From: a virus
Virus record (IMG/VR): IMGVR_UViG_3300049733_000161
Coordinates: 1 to 45,832 of that record
Direction: 5' to 3' (one strand)
DNA: 45,832 nucleotides
The position numbers and the translations under genes are program-made. A model generated the notes under the pieces. It was not told where the DNA came from. It did not search any database and was given only the letters and a program-made list of their open reading frames with translations. Below are positions 23,810 through 31,782 of this stretch, one piece after another. Numbering within the stretch: position 1 is the stretch's first letter; every line of letters starts with the position of its first letter.

Positions 23810-26800
23810 ATGACTGTTGCACACGTCGGCGGCGACACCGCGTTCCACGGGGCCGGCAACACCTGCACATCGGATTCGTGGACGTCGACGTCGGGCAGCC
23901 TGATCGTCGTCATCGCGTTCTACTACAACACGGCGGGCGCGGCGGCTGACGGGGACGTCACCGACTCCAAGACCAACAGCTACACGCTGTGGCCGGGGGC
24001 GACCGCCGGGGGTGGCACCGACCAGACCCGCGTCGACGTCTACTACAACAACGGTGGCACCCGCGGCACGACGCACACCGTCTCGGTGAACCGGACCGGC
24101 GACTCGGGGTCGCTCGCGAACTGCGCGGTGATCGAGCTCACCGGGCAGCACGCCACCACCCCGATCAACACCGACACGGACGCCGGCTCCACGGACGCCA
24201 CGTCACCGTTCGATGTGACCGCGGCGGCGGCGATCTCCGGAACCGTCGTCGCCCTGTACGGCAACGTCGTCGACACCGGCAACACCGACAGCTACGGCGC
24301 CCCGTCCGGGTACTCGCCGATCATCGTCGAGTCGGATGGTTCGTCGACGCTGTGCTCGGCTGGCTACTACAAGGAGAACGAGACCGGGACGCCGACGGTC
24401 GGGGCGACCAAGGGTGGCACGATCGCCAACGCCGCGTCGGTGTTCGTCACGGTCAACATGGCGTCGTCGGGCACCAACGTCGACGCCGGCCACGCCTCCG
24501 GTACCGGCACGGCAGAGAACGCCACAGTCCAGACGAACTCGAACCCGTCAGCCGGTCACGCCGCGGCGACCGGCGAAGCGTTCGGCGTGTCGACGCCGGG
24601 GGCCGGCACGTCGGTGGACGCTGGGCTGGCCGAAGGGTTCGGTCACGCGATCGGCCCCAACCGGTTCGCCTACGTCGTGCAGGTGTCCGGCGCTGCCCTG
24701 ACGACCAACGATCCGGCGGTGACGTTCACCGGCTACACGGCCAAGGCGAACGACCTCGTCATCCTGTTCGTCTCGTCGACGACGGTGCTCGGCGCGGTGG
24801 CGAACGCTTCACTGCCCGCCGGCTGGGTCAACCCGCTGGGTGACGGGGCGGAGATCAACTCCGACGCTCACGGGATGGCGTGCTTCTACCACTTCGTCAC
24901 CTCGGCGGAGGAGACGGGTGGCACGACCACCTACACGGCGACCGATGCGCTCGACGCGGCCGAGACCGGTTACGTGCAAGGCGTCGTCATCCGCAACGCC
25001 GAGACGACGGACCCGGTCGACGGGTCCGGCACGGCGCAAGACTCTGCGAACACCGTCACCCCGCACGTCCTCGCCGGGATCACCGGCACCGGCGGTGTGC
25101 TGCTCGACCATTCGCTTGTCATCTCGTCGGTGGCGAAGGACGGCACCGGCGACTACGGCACCAGCGCGCCGGCCGGGTGGACCTGGCTGCGCAACGACAA
25201 CACGAACAACGGCCGATGGCTCGGCATCCGCCAGGCTCGGACCACGGCGTCGACGAACGTCACGGCGACGAACATCACCCCGTCGGGCGGTGACGAGTAC
25301 GCGTCGATCACGCTTGCCATCCGCCAAGTCATCATCTCGATGGCTGCCGAACAGGCGGCCGGCACCGGCACCGCGAACAACGCGTCGGTCAACGTCGCGC
25401 CGAACGCCGGAACGGCGGCAGGCACCGGCGCGGCGGAGGACGTCACCTCCGGTGGGGGTGGCACCGACGTCGACGCCGAGCTCGCCACCGGCACCGGCGT
25501 CGCCGAGAACGCATCGACCAAGGTTTCCCCCAACGCCGGCGAAGCGACCGGCACCGGTGCCGCCGACACGGCGTCGGCGAAGGTTGCCCCCAACTCGGGC
25601 ACCGCGACCGCCACCGGCGTCGCCGAAGCCGCAGCGCCGTCACTGAAGCCGAACGCCGGGACCGCCACCGCGACCGGGGTCGCCTTCGGGCCGATCTTCC
25701 AAGTGTTCGCCACCGCTGTGTCGGCGAACGGTCGCTACCTCGAGGACCAGAACGGTACCCCGTGGCTCGGCAACGGCATCTCCATCCAGATGTGGCAGAA
25801 CTACCAGCCGGGCGGCGCCGACATCACGTCGCTGCTGTCGAGCTCGGAGACGCTCGGCGTCAACCTGTGGCAGTGCATCGGCAACGCCAAGGGCGCAGCC
25901 ATGAACGCCCCCGAAGACGGCTCCGACTGGGACGGCAACCTGCCGTACACCGGTGGGGACATCACCACCCCCAACTCGGCGTACTGGGTGGACACGATCC
26001 GAGCCCACGTCCGGGCCGCCGCCTCGGCCGGCATCACCGTCATGCTCAACCCGGTCGACAACATCTCGTGGGCCAACGACTTCGGCTCCGAGACCGCCGC
26101 CGACTGCTTCACCCTCGGCCAAGCGTTGGGCGCCTGGTTCGCTGACGAGCTCAACATCATTTGGTCGATCGGCAACGACTGGCAGACAACCCAATGGTCG
26201 GCGCTCAACGCCCAGTACGGGGCGCTTCTCGCCGGGATCCGTGACGGCGGCGCCACGCAGCCGTTCGGGATCTGGGCCAACTACCTCCGGTCGATCTCCA
26301 CCGACAACACCGATTGGGACGGCACCACCAACCACTCCGGGATCGTGTGGGAGTACCCGGACATCAACTTCGTCTACACCTATTACACGACGGAGATCGA
26401 AGCGAAGCGGGCGTGGCAGTTCGACAACATCCCCGTCCTGTTCGTCGAGTCGCACTACTGGCAGTCCCGGTTCCACACGGTGGACGGCATCTCGACCACG
26501 ACCCGCAAGGCGGTCCGCAAGAACGCCATCCGGGCGATCTGCTGGGGGAGCCTCGGCGGGTCGATCGTCTCGAGCGACGACCTCAGCCTGGCGACCACCG
26601 ACGCCGACACGGACATCACCGACGTCGTGTTCGCCCACGTCGCGAGGACGATTGCCCACATCGCCAGCCTCGACGGCTGGGAAGGGCTCGTCGGGGACTA
26701 CGCCGCCGCGTTCGTCACCACCAACGCCGACACGGAACCGACGCAGGGCGACGTCGACACGCCGCCCGACAATGGGCAGGACGCCGATACGACGGACTTC

Positions 26801-27739
26801 ACGACGGCTGGGGTAACCGCCGACGGGATGCTCGCCGTCGTCTACGTCACCGCCACCGGCAACACGTTCGACCTCGGCGAGCTGACCGGCACCCCGACCC
26901 ACTACTGGTTCGACCCGACCTCCGGTGACACCACCGCTCCGACGACCGGACAACCCACCTATCCGGGCAACAACGACGCCGGCGACCCGGACTGGCTGCT
27001 CATCTTCCTCGGCTCGACCCCGACCGAGGCAGAGTCGGCGTCCGGGACGGGCACAGCCAACAACGCCTCCGTCAACGTCGCGCCGAACGGCGGCACGGCA
27101 TCCGGATCAGGCGCGGCGGACACGGCCGCGGCGAAGCTGTCACCGAACGCCGGTGAGGCGACCGGTACGGGCGCGGCGGACACAACCTCGGACACAGTCG
27201 CCCCCAACGCCGGCACGGCCACCGGGATCGGTGTCGCGAACGACGCGACGGTGTCGACCCAGTCGGCGACAAACGCCGACGCCGGACATGCCGCCGGCGC
27301 CGGGGTCGCTGACAACCCGTCGGTGGCGCTGGCCGTCAACACCGAGGCGGCCGCCGCGACCGGTACCGGATTCGACGCGACGGTGCAGATCACCGAACCC
27401 GGCGAAGTGCTGGCCGGTGAAGGCGTCGGCACCGGTGAGGCGTACCAGCCGTCGATCAAGGTCACGTTCGGGGCTGGGCACGCCGAGGCGACGGCGTTGG
27501 CGCTCGATCCTGGCCCGTCGCTCGGTGCGGTCACCGAGGCGGTGGCGGCCATCGCCGTCGTCGCTCAGGTCGCCGTCGCGGTTGCGGTCAACGCCGGGCA
27601 CGCCTCGGCGGCCGGGGTGGCGTCCAACGCTGAAGGGCCGTTGATCCCGGACACGCAACCGACCACCGTCCGTCCGTGGCGGGAACCAGCGATCCGGGCA
27701 TGGCGGGAACCGACGATCCGACCGTGGAGGAGCGACTAG
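23810..27739 (+). CDS. Large repeat-rich tail fibre with glycoside-hydrolase-like core
   Basis: A 1309-residue protein. Residues 1-220 and about 290-505 are two beta-sandwich adhesin-like domains. Between and around them lie degenerate repeats of about 20 residues ending in patterns such as APNAGTATGTGAA (about 220-285, 510-625 and 1065-1290). Residues about 630-1060 look like an apiosidase/DUF4038-like (GH140-type) TIM barrel plus cap: GRYLEDQNGTPWLGNGIS, LNIIWSIGNDWQ, VLFVESHYW. The tail ends in three PWRE/AWRE copies. Likely a receptor-binding fibre that trims host glycan. The enzymatic call is motif-level only. Confidence 0.72.
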   Translation: MTVAHVGGDTAFHGAGNTCTSDSWTSTSGSLIVVIAFYYNTAGAAADGDVTDSKTNSYTLWPGATAGGGTDQTRVDVYYNNGGTRGTTHTVSVNRTGDSGSLANCAVIELTGQHATTPINTDTDAGSTDATSPFDVTAAAAISGTVVALYGNVVDTGNTDSYGAPSGYSPIIVESDGSSTLCSAGYYKENETGTPTVGATKGGTIANAASVFVTVNMASSGTNVDAGHASGTGTAENATVQTNSNPSAGHAAATGEAFGVSTPGAGTSVDAGLAEGFGHAIGPNRFAYVVQVSGAALTTNDPAVTFTGYTAKANDLVILFVSSTTVLGAVANASLPAGWVNPLGDGAEINSDAHGMACFYHFVTSAEETGGTTTYTATDALDAAETGYVQGVVIRNAETTDPVDGSGTAQDSANTVTPHVLAGITGTGGVLLDHSLVISSVAKDGTGDYGTSAPAGWTWLRNDNTNNGRWLGIRQARTTASTNVTATNITPSGGDEYASITLAIRQVIISMAAEQAAGTGTANNASVNVAPNAGTAAGTGAAEDVTSGGGGTDVDAELATGTGVAENASTKVSPNAGEATGTGAADTASAKVAPNSGTATATGVAEAAAPSLKPNAGTATATGVAFGPIFQVFATAVSANGRYLEDQNGTPWLGNGISIQMWQNYQPGGADITSLLSSSETLGVNLWQCIGNAKGAAMNAPEDGSDWDGNLPYTGGDITTPNSAYWVDTIRAHVRAAASAGITVMLNPVDNISWANDFGSETAADCFTLGQALGAWFADELNIIWSIGNDWQTTQWSALNAQYGALLAGIRDGGATQPFGIWANYLRSISTDNTDWDGTTNHSGIVWEYPDINFVYTYYTTEIEAKRAWQFDNIPVLFVESHYWQSRFHTVDGISTTTRKAVRKNAIRAICWGSLGGSIVSSDDLSLATTDADTDITDVVFAHVARTIAHIASLDGWEGLVGDYAAAFVTTNADTEPTQGDVDTPPDNGQDADTTDFTTAGVTADGMLAVVYVTATGNTFDLGELTGTPTHYWFDPTSGDTTAPTTGQPTYPGNNDAGDPDWLLIFLGSTPTEAESASGTGTANNASVNVAPNGGTASGSGAADTAAAKLSPNAGEATGTGAADTTSDTVAPNAGTATGIGVANDATVSTQSATNADAGHAAGAGVADNPSVALAVNTEAAAATGTGFDATVQITEPGEVLAGEGVGTGEAYQPSIKVTFGAGHAEATALALDPGPSLGAVTEAVAAIAVVAQVAVAVAVNAGHASAAGVASNAEGPLIPDTQPTTVRPWREPAIRAWREPTIRPWRSD

Positions 27740-27741
27740 CG

Positions 27742-28098
27742 ATGGCACGACCGGTCGAGCTCGAAGTCATCTCCGGCAACGAGCTGCCCACCTTGGTGAT
27801 CCCGTGGCTGGACGCTGACGGGGCGAACGTCGACCTCACCGGCGCGTCATTCATTCTCCGGGTGGCGGCCGCCACCGACCCCGGCGCCACATTGGACGAG
27901 ATCGACTCGGGGATCACCGGCGGCAACGGCTCGGCCACGTTGACGCAACCCGTCGTCCTTGCCCTCGGCGCCCTCAACGCTCCGCCGTCCACGGACACGC
28001 TCCGCCTCAAAGGCTGGCTGACCGCGAACCCGTCCGGCGACCCCCGCACCGCCCTGCTCAACATCACCGTGCTGCCGGCGGCGGAAGACATCCCGTGA
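27742..28098 (+). CDS. BppU-like baseplate/fibre accessory domain protein
   Basis: A 118-residue beta-sandwich protein: ELPTLVIPWLDADGANVDLT followed by SFILRVAAATDPG and LNITVLPA. The layout (linear extension, D...vDLTGa.f.l.v) resembles the N-terminal domain of BppU-type baseplate proteins. ATG 27742 follows GGAGGA, which lies within the end of the fibre gene. Confidence 0.62.
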   Translation: MARPVELEVISGNELPTLVIPWLDADGANVDLTGASFILRVAAATDPGATLDEIDSGITGGNGSATLTQPVVLALGALNAPPSTDTLRLKGWLTANPSGDPRTALLNITVLPAAEDIP

Positions 28099-28319
28099 TG
28101 TGGCCGCTCGCCGCTACCCGGGTCTACTCCGGTATGGGCCGCTGGACCTGCCTGCACTGCGGAGACGTCGTCTGGCGGGCCACCGAACCGGAGCCGTGCT
28201 TCGTGTGCGACCGGCCCGGTGTCCTCGTCACCGCTCACCATCCGGCCCCCGGCGACTCGCACAGCTACGTGACGAGACGGGAGCTGCTCGACCCGCCCGT
28301 CGACAGGCTGTTGCCGTAG
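28098..28319 (+). CDS. Zinc-ribbon protein (73 residues)
   Basis: Starts at ATG 28098 (TGATG overlap). Two CxxC pairs, CLHCGD and CFVCDR, form a likely zinc ribbon, with a histidine-containing tail. Last gene of the late operon; its 3' end overlaps a minus-strand gene by 55 bases. Confidence 0.68.
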   Translation: MWPLAATRVYSGMGRWTCLHCGDVVWRATEPEPCFVCDRPGVLVTAHHPAPGDSHSYVTRRELLDPPVDRLLP

Positions 28320-28462
28320 CAGGGAGGCGGCAGCATCTCGACGAGACGCACCAGGGCGCCGCAACGGCGACACGCGTTCGGCGAGTAGTCCTCGTGCCAG
28401 TGGATGAGCCGTTCGTAGGAGCGATGGCCGTTCAGGCAGATGCCTAGATACTCGGTCTCCAC
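28265..28462 (-). CDS. Minus-strand zinc-ribbon protein (65 residues)
   Basis: Reads from GTG 28462 to TAG 28265. The first half holds CLNGHRSYERL and CRRCGAL, a CxxxH...CxxC zinc-site pattern; the Ser-rich end (STGGSSSSR) overlaps the preceding plus-strand gene. TAGGAT lies 6 bases before the start and could be a -10 element or act as an SD. Function unknown; convergent with the late operon. Confidence 0.7.
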   Translation of the reverse strand: METEYLGICLNGHRSYERLIHWHEDYSPNACRRCGALVRLVEMLPPPCYGNSLSTGGSSSSRLVT

Positions 28463-28507
28463 GGTTTCATCCTAGCCACCCTCCGCCGTCCCTCCCTTCG
28501 GCGGGAT

Positions 28508-28538
28508 GCGCCCCCGGCTCCGGTCGGGGGCGCTTCTT
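28508..28538 (+). terminator. Rho-independent terminator of the late operon
   Basis: GCGCCCCCG (28508-28516), an 8-base loop, CGGGGGCGC (28525-28533), then TTCTT. A perfect 9-bp GC stem with a short T-rich tail, at the boundary between late genes and the next promoter. Confidence 0.85.
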
Positions 28539-28572
28539 CGCGTCCCAGGGACAGAAATGTTTGCAACAGGGG

Positions 28573-28601
28573 TTGACGGATGGCTGCAAGTGTGGTTGAA
28601 T
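28573..28601 (+). promoter_or_regulatory. Promoter for the 28.6-29.4 kb operon
   Basis: TTGACG (28573-28578), a 17-base spacer, TTGAAT (28596-28601). The start codon ATG 28608 lies 6 bases past the -10, where transcription would begin, and there is no SD, so the mRNA is probably leaderless. TTGCA (28561-28565) and TGCAA (28586-28590) flank the -35 as an inverted repeat and may be an operator. Confidence 0.65.
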
Positions 28602-28607
28602 AATGAC

Positions 28608-28742
28608 ATGACAGAGAACGAGAAGATCACCGATCCGGTGACCGGCTGGACCTACACCCCCGAGGCATGGGCGCAACGCCGCGACTACCTGCGCCGCTAC
28701 AACGAGCAGCTCGAGCGCCAGATGGAAGACGAAGCATCATGA
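28608..28742 (+). CDS. Small protein, first gene of leaderless operon
   Basis: A 44-residue protein, MTENEKITDPVTGWTYTPEA then a charged helix (YLRRYNEQLERQMEDEAS). No SD; the ATG coincides with the predicted transcription start. ATGA overlap with the next gene. Family unknown. Confidence 0.65.
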   Translation: MTENEKITDPVTGWTYTPEAWAQRRDYLRRYNEQLERQMEDEAS

Positions 28743-28978
28743 CAACACTTTGGGCCAATGAGCACGACGGGCGCATCTCCTGCGAAGAGCACGGCGGTCG
28801 CTACCTGCAGGCAGCCATCGTCGCCAAGCCGACCGCCCGCACCCACCGCACCCCGCTCGGCGACTGGGAGAAGATGACAGACGCCGACCTTCGCGAGTGG
28901 GAGGCCGAGATCGGGCAGCCGATGACGTGCGAGATGTGCGCCTACACGGCGCGCCCCCATCTGACGGCCGTCCGGTGA
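28739..28978 (+). CDS. Hypothetical protein with CxxH/CxxC pairs
   Basis: A 79-residue protein with SCEEHGGRY near the start and MTCEMCAYTARPH near the end, suggesting one zinc site. GTGA overlap with the next gene. No family recognised; a product of the short operon read from the 28573 promoter. Confidence 0.68.
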   Translation: MTTLWANEHDGRISCEEHGGRYLQAAIVAKPTARTHRTPLGDWEKMTDADLREWEAEIGQPMTCEMCAYTARPHLTAVR

Positions 28979-29178
28979 CCACCCCGCCCGCTCTCCGGGC
29001 CGTCACCACCGCCGCCGGTCGCTACATGGACAAGGCTCTCGCCGAGGGACAGGCCCGCGTCGCTCGCGACGACGCCATCCGTGCCGCCCGCGCCGAAGGG
29101 CACACCCTCACCGCCATCGGCCAAGCCGCCGGACTCTCCCACGAAATGATCCGCCGCATCTGCGAGGAGGAGAAGTGA
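28975..29178 (+). CDS. Small helix-turn-helix protein
   Basis: A 67-residue protein whose C-terminal half (DDAIRAARAEGHTLTAIGQA, then AGLSHEMIRRICEEE) is a compact sigma-region-4/Trp-repressor-like helix-turn-helix. Probably DNA binding. It lies near the attachment site, so it may regulate this operon or assist recombination (inference). GTGA overlaps both sides. Confidence 0.68.
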   Translation: MTTPPALRAVTTAAGRYMDKALAEGQARVARDDAIRAARAEGHTLTAIGQAAGLSHEMIRRICEEEK

Positions 29179-29414
29179 GCATCGCACCCGACGAACTCGA
29201 TGAGCTCTACGCAGACATCTGTGACGCCGTCACACGCTGGATGCTGGACATCCCGGACGATGATGGTCTCACTCACACTTGCGATGAGGCACGCGTGGTC
29301 GCTGCCCGTGTCGTTGAGGTCCTTGGAGAGTACGGGTTGCTGCTCGACATCGGCGAGGTTCGGTGGGGTCCAACAGAGGGGGTCCGGCTGGGTGCAGACA
29401 TAACTCAGTCGTGA
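29175..29414 (+). CDS. Acidic hypothetical protein (79 residues)
   Basis: Starts at GTG 29175. Helical, acidic (DELDELYADICDAVTRWM) with a C-terminal GVRLGADITQS. Last gene before the attachment region. No family recognised. Confidence 0.6.
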   Translation: MSIAPDELDELYADICDAVTRWMLDIPDDDGLTHTCDEARVVAARVVEVLGEYGLLLDIGEVRWGPTEGVRLGADITQS

Positions 29415-29589
29415 CTCGCCCGTCACTGCCTGACGGATTCCATTCCATCATCGTGATGGATTGATTCCGCCTATCCATCATCCGTCGCGTGGCATCTCTG
29501 TGGCATGTTTCCTCAGGGACAACGCACCCGACGCCACTACAGCACACTAGGCACCATCTCCTACCATCTAATGCGTCAGGGTTCCGATC
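29415..29589 (+). repeat. Arm-type repeat region beside attP
   Basis: Non-coding. CCATCA-TCG-TGATGG (29445-29459) is a perfect inverted repeat; CCATCATC recurs at 29475-29482. GTGGCAT occurs twice in direct repeat (29489-29495 and 29500-29506), and the same GTGGCA core is in the palindrome at 29707-29726. Such repeats next to a tRNA-half core are typical integrase arm or excisionase sites. Confidence 0.5.
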
Positions 29590-29634
29590 ATCGCACTGTC
29601 GAGGTCGCCCGTTCGAGTCGGGTCACCTCCACCG
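29590..29634 (+). other. attP: attP core: 3' half of a tRNA, probably tRNA-Ala(CGC)
   Basis: Read as tRNA: anticodon loop ATCGCAC (29590-29596, anticodon CGC), stem strand TGTCG (29597-29601), variable loop AGGTC (29602-29606), T-stem GCCCG, T-loop TTCGAGT (29612-29618), T-stem CGGGT, acceptor strand CACCTCC (29624-29630), discriminator A. No 5' half exists upstream, so this is not a working gene but the shared core used to rebuild the host tRNA on integration. The integrase is 0.8 kb downstream. Confidence 0.8.
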
Positions 29635-29652
29635 CACAGACCTCCTGCGTAG

Positions 29653-29683
29653 CGCCCCTCCCCACTCCGGGGAGGGGCGTTTC
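29653..29683 (+). terminator. Strong terminator just after the tRNA half
   Basis: CGCCCCTCCCC (29653-29663), loop ACTCC, GGGGAGGGGCG (29669-29679), then TTTCC. The stem can be extended by A-T and G-T pairs. In the lysogen it would end host tRNA transcription and shield the prophage; in the phage it separates the two flanking operons. Confidence 0.88.
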
Positions 29684-29689
29684 CGCGTC

Positions 29690-29726
29690 TCGACAGTTGT
29701 ACCAACTTGTGGCATCATTGCCACAA
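29690..29726 (+). promoter_or_regulatory. Promoter and palindromic operator for the 29.7 kb gene
   Basis: TCGACA (29690-29695), a 17-base spacer, CATCAT (29713-29718); the predicted start falls on ATG 29726. The perfect palindrome TTGTGGCA-TCAT-TGCCACAA (29707-29726) covers the -10 and the start, so a bound protein would block transcription. No SD, so the message is probably leaderless. Confidence 0.6.
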
Positions 29727-30445
29727 TGACCGAACCACGCAGGGACAACGGGAATGTCGCGGCGAGACTCCGTCGCTTCACGATCCGGCGGCGGTGGAAC
29801 TGCGCTCCCGGCGGCAGCATCCGCCACCGCGTGTTCCGACTCACCAGCGAGCGGCCGTGGTGGGACTGGGGCAAGCATCTCATGACCATCGTCGGCCAGG
29901 ACCAGAGCGGCAACTACAGCGAGCCGCGCCCACGGACGTGGTGGTATCGGCTCGGCCCACCCAAACGCCAACAGCGGACCGGCTTCCCCCGCCACCCGCT
30001 GTCCACCTACCAGATCGTCAAGGACTACACCGAGTTCCGCCGCCTCACCGAAGGTCTCAACGAAGACCAGATGTACGAATGGCAGGCGCTCAGTGTCAAC
30101 CAGGACGGGGAGCTGACCCTCGGACATCGCTACTGGGGCGGCAACTTCTACGGGATGCGTAAATGCGACGTAGCCCTACTGCGCCGTTATCTGCGCCACT
30201 GGCGGCGCATCGACTGGTGGGGGCTGCGCTCCTGGCTCTACAGCCAAGGACTACACGCCACCGTCTACCGCAAGAAGCCATTCTCGTGTGGCGCCCGACC
30301 CGGCCCAGGACACGGCGGCTACGACCACTGGTCGTGCCAACTGTCGCGTCGCCACGACGGCATGCACCGGATGAACAACTACGTGTGGGGCGACATCGAC
30401 GGCGAACCAATCGGCGCTCACCAGATCCCGGAACGGGTCGCTTAG
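29726..30445 (+). CDS. Hypothetical protein next to the integrase
   Basis: A 239-residue basic, tryptophan-rich protein. N-terminal RLRRFTIRRRWNCAPGGS, a middle part LTEGLNEDQMYEWQALSV, and a C-terminal CQLSRRHDGMHRMNNYVWG, a Cys/His motif seen at the ends of other phage hypothetical proteins. I chose ATG 29726, which coincides with the predicted transcription start, over upstream in-frame starts that would read through the tRNA half and the terminator. Between attP and int, it could help recombination, but that is inference. Confidence 0.75.
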   Translation: MTEPRRDNGNVAARLRRFTIRRRWNCAPGGSIRHRVFRLTSERPWWDWGKHLMTIVGQDQSGNYSEPRPRTWWYRLGPPKRQQRTGFPRHPLSTYQIVKDYTEFRRLTEGLNEDQMYEWQALSVNQDGELTLGHRYWGGNFYGMRKCDVALLRRYLRHWRRIDWWGLRSWLYSQGLHATVYRKKPFSCGARPGPGHGGYDHWSCQLSRRHDGMHRMNNYVWGDIDGEPIGAHQIPERVA

Positions 30446-30449
30446 GCCG

Positions 30450-31574
30450 ATGACTCGCCGCCGCCAGTACGGCACCGGGTCCATCACCCCCACCACCATC
30501 CGCGGCGTCTGGCGCATCGACGTCAACCTCGGCACCGACCCCGTCACCGGACGCCGCCGCCGCTACGTCCGCCACTACCACGGCACCCGCTCAGAAGCCG
30601 AAACATACGTCGCCCAAGTCCGCGCCGACCGCTCCCGTGGCCTGATCCGCGGCACCCGCCAAACCTTCGACCAGCTGCTCGAACGGTGGCTGCGCACCGC
30701 CGAGCTCGCCCAATCCACCCGCGAGAACTACGCCCGAGTCATCCGTGACTACCTGTCGCCCCACCTCGGCTCCGTCCCCGTCGACAGGATCGACGCCGCC
30801 GCCCTCGACTCCCTCTACGGGCTCCTACGCTCCCAAGGCGTCGGGGTGGCGAGGATCCGCACCGTCCACGCCGTCGCCTCGTCGGCGCTCACCAAGGCCG
30901 CCAAGTGGGGCTGGATCACGACGAACCCGGCCCGGTACGCCACCCCACCCGCCGACCCCCGCAACGAGGCCGCCGTCCCCGCTCCGGATGTGGTCGCCCG
31001 GCTCATGACCGAAGTCGACCGGGCCGACCTCTCCGACCTCGTCCTCATCCGCTTGGCGGCCGCCACCGGCGCCCGACGCGGCGAGCTCGTCGCCCTCCGT
31101 TGGGGAGACATCGACCTCAAAGCCGGGACGGTCACGATCCGCCGGGCCCTGTCCACCGTCAAGGGCGGGTGGGTGGAGAAGCCCCCGAAGAACAACCGGA
31201 CCCGGACCGTGTCGATCGGCCCGAACATGGTCGGCCGGCTACGGGAGCTGCGCCGCGCCCGGGGCCTGCTCGCCGGCCCCGACTGGTTCGTGTTCCTCGC
31301 CCGCACCGACGGCGAGAACCGGCCGCTACGCCCCGACGCCGCCGGCACCGCGTTCACGAGGATCCGGGATCGGGTGCCCGGCTGCGAACAGGTCCACCTC
31401 CATTCGCTGCGGCACTTCGTCGCCACCGAAGGACTCCGCAACGGAGTCCCGGTGAAGATCATGCAAGGCATCCTCGGCCACACCAGGGCGACGACGACGC
31501 TGGACATCTACGGACACCACATGCCCGGCCAGGACCGGGAAGCGGCCGACAGCCTGGACGCACTGCTCGGATGA
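30450..31574 (+). CDS. int: Tyrosine recombinase (integrase)
   Basis: Integrates and, with an excisionase, excises the phage. The 374-residue protein has an N-terminal arm-binding domain (YGTGSITPTTIRGVWRI), a SAM-like core-binding domain (about 73-165) and the catalytic domain. Catalytic residues: Arg209 in TGARRGELVALRW, Lys244 or Lys247 in VEKPPKNNR, HSLRH (His318, Arg321), LGHTRATTT (His344) and the nucleophile Tyr354 in LDIYGH. Adjacent to attP. The RBS is weak, so it may be translated by coupling from the gene 4 bases upstream. Confidence 0.96.
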   Translation: MTRRRQYGTGSITPTTIRGVWRIDVNLGTDPVTGRRRRYVRHYHGTRSEAETYVAQVRADRSRGLIRGTRQTFDQLLERWLRTAELAQSTRENYARVIRDYLSPHLGSVPVDRIDAAALDSLYGLLRSQGVGVARIRTVHAVASSALTKAAKWGWITTNPARYATPPADPRNEAAVPAPDVVARLMTEVDRADLSDLVLIRLAAATGARRGELVALRWGDIDLKAGTVTIRRALSTVKGGWVEKPPKNNRTRTVSIGPNMVGRLRELRRARGLLAGPDWFVFLARTDGENRPLRPDAAGTAFTRIRDRVPGCEQVHLHSLRHFVATEGLRNGVPVKIMQGILGHTRATTTLDIYGHHMPGQDREAADSLDALLG

Positions 31575-31611
31575 GGCCGAGCCCCCGGCCCCGCCGGGAC
31601 GGACCGAGCAG
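31563..31611 (+). other. Branched inverted repeat over the integrase stop
   Basis: CTGCTCGG (31563-31570) pairs with CCGAGCAG (31604-31611), enclosing CCCGGC-CCC-GCCGGG (31584-31598). It has no T-run, so it may be a weak or bidirectional terminator, or an mRNA-stabilising end between int and the convergent repressor gene. Confidence 0.45.
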
Positions 31612-31782
31612 AGCCGGGGACCGACCGTAGTCAACCAGCCACGCTCCGCCTAGAACAGACCCCCCCCCGGTACGAAACCCCGTCCCACCCCTCATCTATC
31701 GTGGACACCGGCGTCCGTTCGCTCTACAACTGCCCACGGCGGGCGGACGCCACCGGCGAACCCAGTGGAAGGGGTGCGGGGA
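31575..31782. other. Gap between integrase and repressor
   Basis: 208 bases without a supported gene. Apart from the hairpin at its left end it holds a run of nine C at about 31660-31668. I see no convincing promoter or terminator here. Confidence 0.5.

Noticed and set aside
25640-26953. 437-residue minus-strand open frame over the fibre core
   Set aside because: Antisense shadow; repetitive VRRVGV-type composition, no recognisable domain, no SD.
24480-27620. CRISPR-like or tandem DNA repeat array
   Set aside because: Repeats are degenerate at DNA level, in frame, and encode the fibre's short protein repeats; no uniform spacers.
29590-29634. A working tRNA gene
   Set aside because: Only the 3' half is present; the required 5' acceptor strand and D-arm are absent upstream.
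29489-29725. 79-residue N-terminal extension of the 29726 gene
   Set aside because: Would read through the tRNA half, the terminator and the promoter; composition is not protein-like.
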